From Prevotella sp. (GTDB lineage Bacteria; Bacteroidota; Bacteroidia; Bacteroidales; Dysgonomonadaceae), in NCBI GenBank assembly GCA_031263965.1, contig JAISES010000458.1, forward strand, positions 1 to 5,475: DNA of 5,475 nt. The letters run 5' to 3'. Below the pieces are notes generated by a model. It made no database searches and was not told the DNA's origin. It saw only the letters and a list, made by a program, of their open reading frames with translations. The translations under genes and the position numbers were made by a program. Of the stretch, positions 1 through 5,475 are shown one piece after another (the first letter of the stretch is position 1; each line of letters starts with the position of its first letter).

Positions 1-100
1 ATGAAAAAAACAGCGGAAATAGCAATGATATATATAAAGTTTAACATAATTGCCCCTAAAATTTAACTTAATCTATTATTCACGAAATAAAACTGTGTAT

Positions 101-108
101 TATCTTTG
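101..108 (+). promoter_or_regulatory. Candidate Bacteroidota -7 promoter box upstream of the tandem array
   Basis: TATCTTTG matches the Bacteroidota housekeeping -7 pattern TAnnTTTG exactly. No good TTTG-type -33 box lies about 19-21 bases upstream; the AT-rich TTATT at 76-80 is the nearest candidate. If it is used, transcription would start near 113-116 and run through the whole repeat array, giving a leader of almost 500 bases before the gene at 610. I see no other TAnnTTTG match between the array and that gene, which makes this the best promoter candidate for it. The box is short and can arise by chance in AT-rich DNA. Confidence 0.4.
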
Positions 109-435
109 AAGCCGTTATGGAGTAACAAAACAGCAATATGTGAAAATGACGGAAAACAGGCAGGTATTTTTTCAAGATTACAGAAAAAGAAACCCGTAAC
201 TCGAGAAATGAAACCCATAAATGATGAGATGAAACCTGTAGCACGAGAGATGAAACCCGTAAATGATGAAATGAAACCCGTAAGGGCTGTGATGGAACCC
301 GTAGCACAAGTGATGAAACCCGTAAGGGATGTGATGGAATCCGTAACACGAGAAATGAAACCCGTAAGGGATGTTATGAAACCCGTTACACAAGAGATAG
401 AACCCGTAACGGGTGTGACGGAATCCGTAACATGA
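106..435 (+). other. Doubtful heptapeptide-repeat reading frame across the array
   Basis: Because the unit is 21 bp, one forward frame reads as a heptapeptide repeat (MKPVTRE, MKPINDE, MKPVARE, MKPVRDV and similar), charged and proline-containing, with no hydrophobic segment. The only start at the 5' end is TTG at 106, which sits inside the candidate -7 promoter box; the first in-frame ATG is at 208, already in the repeats. The frame stops at TGA 433-435, and the same TGA recurs in units 14, 16 and 18 (475, 517, 559). Without those stops it would run to TAA 595-597. Codon third positions are not more variable than the others, so I see no sign of selection on a protein. It may be a decayed or non-coding repeat; two minus-strand frames are also open for the same periodic reason. 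Confidence 0.15.
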
Positions 436-572
436 GAAATGGAAGCTGTAACGGGTGTGACGGAACCCGTAACATGAGAAATGGAAGTTGTAACGGGTGT
501 GACGGAACCCGCGACATGAGAAATGGAACCTGTAAAGGGTGAAATGGAACCCGTTACATGAGAGATGGAATC
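189..572. repeat. Tandem array of eighteen 21-bp units (42-bp dimer structure)
   Basis: Eighteen head-to-tail 21-bp units fill 189-566 with no indels, followed by a 6-base partial unit (GGAATC). Every unit begins with a form of GAAACCCGTAA or GGAACCCGTAA. Two classes differ in the second half: class B continues roughly CACGAGAAAT, class A roughly GGGATGTGAT or, in later copies, CGGGTGTGAC. From unit 5 (273) to unit 18 the classes alternate strictly, so the true repeat there is a 42-bp dimer present seven times. Units 1-4 also alternate, but units 4 and 5 are both class A, which marks a phase break at 272/273. Copies at each end resemble their neighbours most, as expected from duplication by slippage or unequal recombination. 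Some copies contain ACCCGTTAC (381-389, 549-557), complementary to GTAACGGGT in others (406-414, 448-456, 490-498), so a transcript could form local hairpins. There are no CRISPR-like unique spacers. The array lies directly upstream of the GC-rich gene at 610. Confidence 0.95.
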
Positions 573-609
573 AAAAATTTACATATTAACAACATAAATA
601 CAAATAACT

Positions 610-1545
610 ATGAACACTTTAGTTGAAATCTTAATCAATTCGGTCAATCTGATTTTTGACTGTGTAGACATGTTCTTATCCTCGTTATCAAACGGAGGAA
701 TTGTATGGGCAACAGGCAGTGGCGTCACGCTCGCCTTCGCACTGGGTATGGCAGGACAAAGCAATATTACGGACGCCGTCCTTGCCGGCATGCGGCGCTG
801 GCACGGCAGTATCGACGACAAGTACAGCAACATCGACAACCTTGTAAAAATCATTCAGGCGCACATCCCCGGCTGGACGATCCCCGACGACCTGTACAAG
901 AAACTCACCGGTTACGTGGGCCAGCTGCAGACATTAATAGCCAAATGCCGCACCACCTCGGCCTCGCAGATGGACCGCCAAGAGCGCAACGTACTCCTGA
1001 AAACAACCATCGACCTGTGCCTGCTTGAAGTAAAGACGTGGGCATTCGGAGCCTTTTCGGCCGGCACCCTGACGGCAAACGACATTCATAAGCTCGGCTT
1101 CCTGCTGCCGGGCGAATCGGGCGGACATCGCGACCGCACCATCGCGACCGACGTAAAAGCCGAAGTGAAAGTAACCGTCCTAAGCGCCGACGTCATCCGC
1201 GTCACCATCGACCAGTCAGCCGGCGAAAACGCCGCCATGGTAGCGCACGGCTGGCCTCCCGGCGTAAAGCATGCCCTGATCGTCATCGTCGCCTCCGACG
1301 GAAAAACAGAAATATTCCGCATGATCACCACCCGCCTGCATAACGACATCGACATGCCCGAAGGCTCACACGGCAAGCAGTATATCCTCAAGGCCTCCGT
1401 CCTCAAGCACACGAACGACACCCCTCGCTTCGGCAACGAACCAACCTTCTCCATGCCGCTCACCACCGAAGACCTCGCCGCTGCCCTCGACCGCCAGCGC
1501 CTCGAAATCGAACGCCTCGAGGCTGAAATGAAGGCAAAAAAGTAA
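610..1545 (+). CDS. Conserved-looking hypothetical protein, 311 residues, function unknown
   Basis: I do not recognise a named domain. Residues 1-26 are hydrophobic and probably helical. Residues 29-49 (GGIVWATGSGVTLAFALGMAG) form a glycine/alanine-rich apolar stretch that could be one membrane segment or a buried helix; no signal peptide cleavage site or lipobox is evident. Residues about 60-165 look helical (WHGSIDDKYSNIDNLV, LLKTTIDLCLLEVKTWAFG) and end in the motif-like DIHKLGFLLPGE. Residues about 182-283 look beta-rich and immunoglobulin- or FN3-like (VKAEVKVTVL, HALIVIVASDGKTE, MPEGSHGKQY, DTPRFG). Residues 284-311 are a short charged coiled coil (LDRQRLEIERLEAEMK). The ATG at 610 is the first start after the in-frame TAA at 595; no Shine-Dalgarno sequence is visible, as is usual in this phylum. 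Composition is odd: about 60-67% GC in hand-counted 60-base lines within 781-1260, but about 28% in line 601-660. The protein resembles, from memory, an uncharacterised Bacteroidales family; that is not checked. Confidence 0.85.
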   Translation: MNTLVEILINSVNLIFDCVDMFLSSLSNGGIVWATGSGVTLAFALGMAGQSNITDAVLAGMRRWHGSIDDKYSNIDNLVKIIQAHIPGWTIPDDLYKKLTGYVGQLQTLIAKCRTTSASQMDRQERNVLLKTTIDLCLLEVKTWAFGAFSAGTLTANDIHKLGFLLPGESGGHRDRTIATDVKAEVKVTVLSADVIRVTIDQSAGENAAMVAHGWPPGVKHALIVIVASDGKTEIFRMITTRLHNDIDMPEGSHGKQYILKASVLKHTNDTPRFGNEPTFSMPLTTEDLAAALDRQRLEIERLEAEMKAKK

Positions 1546-1574
1546 TTTATTATATTATGATATTCACTTAAAAA

Positions 1575-4400
1575 ATGAACTGTATGAAAACATGTAAAGT
1601 ATGTATGATGGTTGCAACCATAATGTTTTCCGTATATTCTTACGGTCAGGATGTGTTGCTGAAAGATGCGGATTCCATGGTGGAATATGCCGCAAACGGG
1701 TTTCCCGGGAAACAGGATAAGGGAAGAGCAATAGAAAACGGGCTGTTCTTTACCAAATCGTTTTATGAAGAAACGGATTCAAAGAATACGCTCCTGCTTG
1801 AAAGAACCAAAAAGCAGCTTTCAAAAACATTTGAGATGGAGATAGAGCGTAGCGGGAATTATTTTTTGGCTGCTCATATACTGCCTGCAAATAACGTTGA
1901 AAAACTCACCGGAAACCGTTTTGACGAAATAAGGAAAATGGACGACAGGGTGGATATTCTTGATGTAAGGGTCTATTTGAACGACCGGCTGATCGGCACA
2001 CTGAATCAAACCAAACTGGATTGGGAACTGGCGCCGCTGAAAGAAGTAAAGACCGTTCGTTTGCAGGCAGGTAAAAACATCATCCGTTTTGAATCGGATG
2101 CGCCGTATTATCCAATGATTGATGCGGTGCGAATTACAGAATTGGAAAAGGCTTTAATGATTAAAGACAGAAAGTACGACGATTTTATTACTTATTTAAA
2201 ATCCAACCCGAAACGTGTCTTACCGGCAGAAAAGGAAACGCAGGAAGAAGTCGACCGGAAAGCGAGAGCGCGCCTTGATAGTGAAAATACTTCTGCACTG
2301 CGGTCCGCCATGTATCCGGACTTCTATAGCTGGCAGATAATTCCGCATGTATTTCCCGCTCCGGAAGGCAATTTCGGCCATAGTATGAATGTGCCGATTA
2401 CATACACATATTATCGGAAGCTATCCCTATCGGCAGGCAGTTACACGTTTATTACTGCGCCGATAAGTGGAGATACTTATTATTCGGTTGACCCTGTAAT
2501 GTACCTCTATAAACCGGATGATCCGCATAACTATACGTGGTATAATGACGACGACAGCGGTTACGGCTATCATTCGCGGATAAGTGTTTCCAATATCCCA
2601 GCGGGTGAATACTATCTGGTAGTTCGTGCATTCAGTGGCTCTTATGCCTTAACAGAGTTAGGACGGCAGGGACTTGTCAATGTTTATCAGGACGGCTCCA
2701 TACTTAATTCAAGTGTGCCTGTTGCCGGCTATAAGTTTGATATCAGCTATGACTCTTCCAACAGAGGACTCTTGAATTATTTTACCGCTTACACGAATGG
2801 TATTCCGATAATCTGGTTGCTGCAAAATACTCCCAACAACAGCCACAAAATGAAATTCAGGAGTGGTATAGGTTTTTATGTCAACCTGATGGATTATTTC
2901 TGGTATGACGATGTCCGGATGCGGTTAGATAAACAATCTTCTGATCTTTACAGCATGCTAATTTCGGCGGAAGGCGCCATGAGTTATAATTTCGGAAATT
3001 GTGACGGGTATGGGAATATCCCCACTGGCATGCCTTACGACAATAATTCCACTATTTTTCCAAATTTGAAATTAGCAGATGCTATAATTTCTGCACCGGC
3101 GACTTTAACATACAACTGTCATGCCTGGGCTGGGGGTATTGCAACCGGATGGATTCAACCTATGGGTTATGGAATATCTTATTTGACGGGCTCTGGTGCT
3201 GTTTGGAGTAGCTGGGATGATTATTTTGGTAATAATCCATCCAGATATGCCGGGGCCATGACCTTTACCAGAGATCAGGCACATGCAGGTAATGGTGAAA
3301 TAGCATTGTGGTCACACAATAGTAACATTGCTGATGCATCTCATTCATCTGTTCGATTATTAGCTAACAATAATCCACACGGTTACGATTGGGAAAGTAA
3401 GTGCGGCCAATTGAAGAGAATATTTCACCCCAGAAATGCATTAACAGGTTCAACAAGTAATGGATATGGTAGTATTATAGCTTATTATAGAGACGTGAAT
3501 AAAAATCCTGGTGATATAAGTTTATATTCTGCTTCTGTGAATCAGGATAATACTGAAAGGATTAATATATTAGCTTTGCGTTCGGCAAAAAGTAGTTCAT
3601 CGGTTCCAACATTTACAATGGAAGAATCTATTGAAAAAGGATTGACGATAATAGAGGACGTAAAACTTGATGCATATCAAATGGACTTGATTACATCAAA
3701 CTCAGTGACTACACGATCTGCATCCATTCTTCAATCACTTTTCAATAATTGGAAAGAAAAAATTTATTCGCCTGAATTGTCTATTGCTAGTAATCCTTAT
3801 AAGTATATTGAAATAGATGAAGGTAAACAACTTGTGGAGTATGCAAAAAAGAATATGGAAGAAAGTATTATTTTCTTTGCACAAACAGTATTTGCTGATG
3901 AAGAACCTTCTTTTGAAAAATACATTGCAGAATATCTGTTTTGTGAAATCGCAAAAGACGATTATGCTTTCATAATGGAAGGAATAAAGGATGAATGGAA
4001 AAATAGCAACTACGACAATCTTGGAAGATATATAGCTCCTATGCCCGAAACTTTCGTTAAAAAGTATATTAAGCGACTATTAGACAGGGAAGTGTTGAAA
4101 AAAAACGAACCATATAATCCGATGGTAAACACAATTGACAATCACAATACAATAAATATTTCGCCCAATCCTGTTTATGATTATGCGGCAATCAACTTGA
4201 ATTTGCCGCAAAAATCAACGGTATTCATAAAAGTTTTCTCTCAAACATCGCATTTAATTGCTACCATACTTGACAGAAAGATTCTGGAAAATGGCAAACA
4301 TTCCTTTTCTCTTGATGCAAACAATTTAAGTAAAGGTCTTTATGTGTGCATTGTAGAAATAAATGGAACAGTATACTCTCGAAAATTCTTAAAACGCTAA
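1575..4400 (+). CDS. Secreted multidomain T9SS cargo with a Cys/His (DUF7689-like) putative hydrolase domain
   Basis: This 941-residue protein is probably exported by Sec and then by type IX secretion to the surface or medium. Residues 1-25 are a signal peptide (KTCKVCMMVATIMFSVYSYG, then QDVLL); ATG 1584 (Met4) is an equally good start. Residues about 82-189 resemble a galactose-binding-like jelly roll (GNYFLAAHIL, LDVRVYLNDRLIGTL, AGKNIIRFESDAPYY, MIDAVRI). Residues about 270-360 resemble a bacterial pre-peptidase C-terminal (PPC) domain (LSLSAGSYTF, DPVMYLY, WYNDDDSGYGYHSRISV, PAGEYYLVV). A further beta-rich part spans about 385-460. Residues about 505-640 carry YNCHAWAGG (Cys515, His516), GEIALW (575-579), SHSSVR (His590), WESKCGQ (606-612) and RIFHPR (His618), an order I associate with DUF7689-like proteins and a possible papain-like Cys/His site; activity is inferred. 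A charged helical region follows (about 682-848). Residues about 860-941 form the sorting domain (ISPNPVYDYAAINL, SKGLYVCIVEINGTVYSRKF, ending LKR). GC content falls in the 3' third. The gene lies 29 bp after the GC-rich gene and 12 bp before a lipoprotein gene. Confidence 0.9.
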   Translation: MNCMKTCKVCMMVATIMFSVYSYGQDVLLKDADSMVEYAANGFPGKQDKGRAIENGLFFTKSFYEETDSKNTLLLERTKKQLSKTFEMEIERSGNYFLAAHILPANNVEKLTGNRFDEIRKMDDRVDILDVRVYLNDRLIGTLNQTKLDWELAPLKEVKTVRLQAGKNIIRFESDAPYYPMIDAVRITELEKALMIKDRKYDDFITYLKSNPKRVLPAEKETQEEVDRKARARLDSENTSALRSAMYPDFYSWQIIPHVFPAPEGNFGHSMNVPITYTYYRKLSLSAGSYTFITAPISGDTYYSVDPVMYLYKPDDPHNYTWYNDDDSGYGYHSRISVSNIPAGEYYLVVRAFSGSYALTELGRQGLVNVYQDGSILNSSVPVAGYKFDISYDSSNRGLLNYFTAYTNGIPIIWLLQNTPNNSHKMKFRSGIGFYVNLMDYFWYDDVRMRLDKQSSDLYSMLISAEGAMSYNFGNCDGYGNIPTGMPYDNNSTIFPNLKLADAIISAPATLTYNCHAWAGGIATGWIQPMGYGISYLTGSGAVWSSWDDYFGNNPSRYAGAMTFTRDQAHAGNGEIALWSHNSNIADASHSSVRLLANNNPHGYDWESKCGQLKRIFHPRNALTGSTSNGYGSIIAYYRDVNKNPGDISLYSASVNQDNTERINILALRSAKSSSSVPTFTMEESIEKGLTIIEDVKLDAYQMDLITSNSVTTRSASILQSLFNNWKEKIYSPELSIASNPYKYIEIDEGKQLVEYAKKNMEESIIFFAQTVFADEEPSFEKYIAEYLFCEIAKDDYAFIMEGIKDEWKNSNYDNLGRYIAPMPETFVKKYIKRLLDREVLKKNEPYNPMVNTIDNHNTINISPNPVYDYAAINLNLPQKSTVFIKVFSQTSHLIATILDRKILENGKHSFSLDANNLSKGLYVCIVEINGTVYSRKFLKR

Positions 4401-4412
4401 ATATTATTAATC

Positions 4413-5036
4413 ATGATTAGAAATTATTTGTTTTTAGCAGTATGTGTTGTGTGCTTTTCCTCCTGCAGCAAGGAAGACATTCGTAATTCCACGTCTGCTT
4501 TGAAGTTTATATCGGTATCTGTTAACGTAGATGCCGAAACTTACAGTGACAGTAACGAACAGGAAGAAAATACTTTACTGTGGTGTACGGGAAATGATAT
4601 TAAATGGTACAATGCAACAACAGGAGAATTGAAACTTGATAATTCACCAAAAAATCCTTATATGCCATTTTCTAAATTGGTTGTATTTTTGGATGATAAT
4701 AAACTTTTTAGTCTTAAATATATTAGTCCGCTCTCATCAAACGGTACGCATTTTCCATGTATAACTGCAGAAGGAGGATTAATAGGGCAACGGCATCTTT
4801 GTCCATACACTGAAGATCATATTCCCGGACCGGACTGTAAAACGGAATATTATATTATAGAAGAAACACGCTATTACATCAGTAAGGGTTATCCCAGATG
4901 GGACCCGAAGGATCGGGGAGAGATTTGGGATTGGACTTTCACAGATGAAGAGCGTGAAAAAAACTGGAAAGCGATTGAACCTGAATGGAATCTTTTTATT
5001 GAACAACTCAAAAAAGAAGGCCGCTACAGGGAATAA
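4413..5036 (+). CDS. Small outer-membrane lipoprotein, function unknown
   Basis: The 207-residue product begins with a lipoprotein signal peptide (MIRNYLFLAVCVVCFSSC); Cys18 is the expected lipidated residue. The following SKED resembles the acidic surface-export signal described for Bacteroidota lipoproteins, so a surface-exposed location is plausible. The mature part has no recognised enzyme motif. Visible features are NTLLWCTGNDIKWYNATTGE (about 53-72), KLVVFLDDNKLFSLKYISPL, an aromatic segment (TEYYIIEETRYYISKGYPRW) and a charged helical end, WNLFIEQLKKEGRYRE. From memory this layout recurs in small uncharacterised lipoproteins of Bacteroides and relatives; no function is known to me. It starts 12 bp after the stop of the T9SS cargo gene, shares its AT-rich composition and lacks its own promoter box, so the two are probably co-transcribed. 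It could be an accessory, substrate-binding or inhibitor-like partner of that protein, but the sequence does not decide this. Confidence 0.85.
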   Translation: MIRNYLFLAVCVVCFSSCSKEDIRNSTSALKFISVSVNVDAETYSDSNEQEENTLLWCTGNDIKWYNATTGELKLDNSPKNPYMPFSKLVVFLDDNKLFSLKYISPLSSNGTHFPCITAEGGLIGQRHLCPYTEDHIPGPDCKTEYYIIEETRYYISKGYPRWDPKDRGEIWDWTFTDEEREKNWKAIEPEWNLFIEQLKKEGRYRE

Positions 5037-5048
5037 TCCCCCAGAGAG

Positions 5049-5146
5049 ACCGTCCGAAAACTAAATTCAGGCTCTGGAGCGTCATTTGCGTTCCTGCCCG
5101 GGCAGGCGCCTGAATAAAAAGCCCTGCAAATTAGTTTTCGGACGGT
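5049..5146 (+). terminator. 98-bp nested inverted repeat, terminator-like or MITE-like
   Basis: The outer arms are perfect 16-bp inverted repeats: ACCGTCCGAAAACTAA (5049-5064) and TTAGTTTTCGGACGGT (5131-5146). Directly inside lies a second perfect pair, ATTCAGGC (5065-5072) with GCCTGAAT (5108-5115). Inside that is the 14-bp perfect palindrome CCTGCCCGGGCAGG (5093-5106) and a small GCTC-TG-GAGC hairpin (5071-5080). The right arm runs into TTTTCTATT, so on the + strand it can act as a terminator 12 bases after the lipoprotein stop; on the minus strand the arm is followed by CTCTCTGGGG, which is not U-rich. The three-level nesting is more elaborate than a plain terminator and would also fit a small mobile or REP-like repeated element. 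No clear target-site duplication flanks it. Confidence 0.7.
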
Positions 5147-5260
5147 TTTCTATTCCTGCTTCATAACCACCACACCCGCGGCAAGGAAGAACGCATCTTT
5201 ACCTGCGAAAACAGGCCCGCTGCCCGCTTTTCCGGGACAGGCAGTATTTAATGAATAAAA

Positions 5261-5285
5261 AATAATGCAATCATGTTGCATTATT
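5261..5285. promoter_or_regulatory. Palindromic operator candidate
   Basis: AATAATGCAA (5261-5270) and TTGCATTATT (5276-5285) are perfect 10-bp inverted repeats separated by TCATG. The right arm contains the TTGC at 5276-5279 that would serve as the -33 element of the promoter at 5298, so a dimeric regulator bound here would probably block transcription. A related half-site, GCATTAAT, lies at 5308-5315 near the expected start of transcription. The regulator family is not identifiable from the sequence; an Fe/Mn/Zn-type or a one-component repressor are both possible. Confidence 0.55.
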
Positions 5286-5297
5286 AAAATATTATCG

Positions 5298-5305
5298 TAA
5301 CTTTG
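5298..5305 (+). promoter_or_regulatory. -7 promoter box for the last lipoprotein gene
   Basis: TAACTTTG matches TAnnTTTG exactly. A TTGC at 5276-5279 lies at suitable spacing (18 bases between it and the box) to act as the -33 element. Transcription would start around 5310-5314, giving a leader of about 50 AT-rich bases before the ATG at 5363. Confidence 0.6.
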
Positions 5306-5362
5306 TGGCATTAATACGAACATTTTTTATACAATACATATTAATACTAATTTTTCAAAGTT

Positions 5363-5475
5363 ATGAACAACAAAGTAACACTGAGGATTTTATTCCTCCT
5401 GAGCATAAGCATGCTCGCTTTTTCGTCCTGTAAAGACGACGAAACAATGCCGGCCAAGCCGGTAGTAACCATCAC
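5363..5475 (+). CDS. Lipoprotein, N-terminal part only (cut by the window end)
   Basis: Only 37 complete codons are visible. They encode a lipoprotein signal peptide with a hydrophobic core (LRILFLLSISMLAFSSC) and Cys23 as the expected lipidated residue. KDDE follows directly, a good match to the acidic surface-export signal of Bacteroidota lipoproteins. The mature start, ETMPAKPVVTI, resembles the beginning of beta-sandwich lipoproteins, for example DUF4625-type or SusE-like proteins, but too little is present to choose. The ATG at 5363 is preceded by an AT-rich leader without a Shine-Dalgarno sequence. The gene has its own promoter and palindromic operator and is separated from the upstream operon by the nested hairpin, so it is likely regulated independently. 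Confidence 0.8.
   Translation, partial: MNNKVTLRILFLLSISMLAFSSCKDDETMPAKPVVTI

Larger units (their letters stand above)
5150..5323 (-). pseudogene. Possible short minus-strand ORF or 3' remnant of a lost gene
   Basis: On the minus strand an open frame of 57 codons runs from ATG at 5323-5321 (alternative ATG 5281-5279) to TAG at 5152-5150. The last 30 or so residues, from ACPGKAGSGPVF through AGKDAFFLAAGVVVMKQE, are encoded by GC-rich DNA that looks coding, whereas the first half is AT-rich and overlaps the promoter and palindrome of the next + strand gene. That suggests a leftover gene 3' end, or chance, and not an intact gene. The frame ends just outside the nested hairpin, which would then sit between convergent gene ends. 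I do not recognise the peptide. Confidence 0.25.
5037..5362. other. Intergenic region with terminator-like hairpin, possible gene remnant and promoter
   Basis: These 326 bases separate two lipoprotein genes. In order they hold the nested inverted repeat (5049-5146), a GC-rich patch that reads as a short protein tail on the minus strand (about 5150-5245), and an AT-rich promoter region with a palindrome (5261-5285) and a -7 box (5298-5305). The GC-rich patch also contains small hairpins, for example CCTG 5202-5205 with CAGG 5212-5215 around a CGAAAA loop. I see no tRNA or other RNA gene. Confidence 0.8.

Noticed and set aside
1..66. Possible 21-residue ORF beginning at the first base of the window
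   Set aside because: It is short and AT-rich, it starts exactly at the window edge, and there is no upstream context to judge it. It could be the end of a longer gene or chance.
80..393. Two minus-strand open frames with repeating LRVS and YGFHH peptides across the array
   Set aside because: A 21-bp repeat keeps frames open periodically. These frames have low-complexity content, no start signals and no continuation outside the repeats.
189..566. CRISPR array
   Set aside because: The units are contiguous 21-bp copies with no unique spacers of constant length, and no cas genes are present.
694..1028. GGAGGAATTGTATG resembling a Shine-Dalgarno sequence and start for a 107-residue frame from 705
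   Set aside because: The frame is shifted relative to the 311-residue gene, gives an Arg/His-rich shadow protein and ends inside it. Bacteroidota rarely rely on Shine-Dalgarno sequences.
934..1466. Minus-strand frames inside the GC-rich gene
   Set aside because: They are shadows favoured by high GC content. The + strand frame is longer, has a sensible start and consistent codon use.
4779..5006. Minus-strand 75-codon frame inside the lipoprotein gene
   Set aside because: It lies wholly within a well-supported + strand gene and its translation shows no recognisable domain.
5049..5146. Complete insertion sequence
   Set aside because: The interval between the arms is only 66 bp and cannot encode a transposase; no target-site duplication is evident.

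Overview
The window looks like chromosomal DNA of a member of the Bacteroidota, most likely order Bacteroidales. Three things point there. One long protein ends in a type IX secretion (T9SS) type A sorting domain. Two lipoprotein signal peptides carry acidic residues just after the lipobox cysteine (CSKED, CKDDE). Promoter-like boxes fit the Bacteroidota pattern TAnnTTTG, and start codons lack Shine-Dalgarno sequences. The species cannot be named from this sequence.

Layout, all genes on the + strand. Positions 1-609 hold no convincing gene: an AT-rich stretch with a promoter-like box (101-108), then 18 tandem copies of a 21-bp unit (189-566), organised mainly as 42-bp dimers. Next comes a GC-rich gene for a 311-residue protein of unknown function (610-1545). 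After 29 bp follows a 941-residue secreted multidomain protein (1575-4400). It has a signal peptide, a jelly-roll carbohydrate-binding-like domain, a PPC-like beta domain, a Cys/His domain resembling the YNCxAWA (DUF7689-like) family, a helical region and a T9SS sorting domain. Only 12 bp later starts a 207-residue lipoprotein (4413-5036), probably co-transcribed. The 326-bp gap at 5037-5362 holds a 98-bp nested inverted repeat, a possible minus-strand gene remnant, and a promoter overlapped by a perfect 10-bp palindrome. A second lipoprotein gene begins at 5363 and runs off the window.

How the parts may work together (inference): the 941-residue protein and the lipoprotein downstream look like an exported enzyme-like protein and a membrane-anchored partner made from one transcript. 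The tandem array probably lies in the transcribed leader of the GC-rich gene. The nested hairpin closes the operon, and the last gene is a separately controlled unit. No known defence, CRISPR, transposon or RNA-gene system was recognised. The least explained parts are the array with its GC-rich neighbour, the nested inverted repeat, and the palindromic operator.
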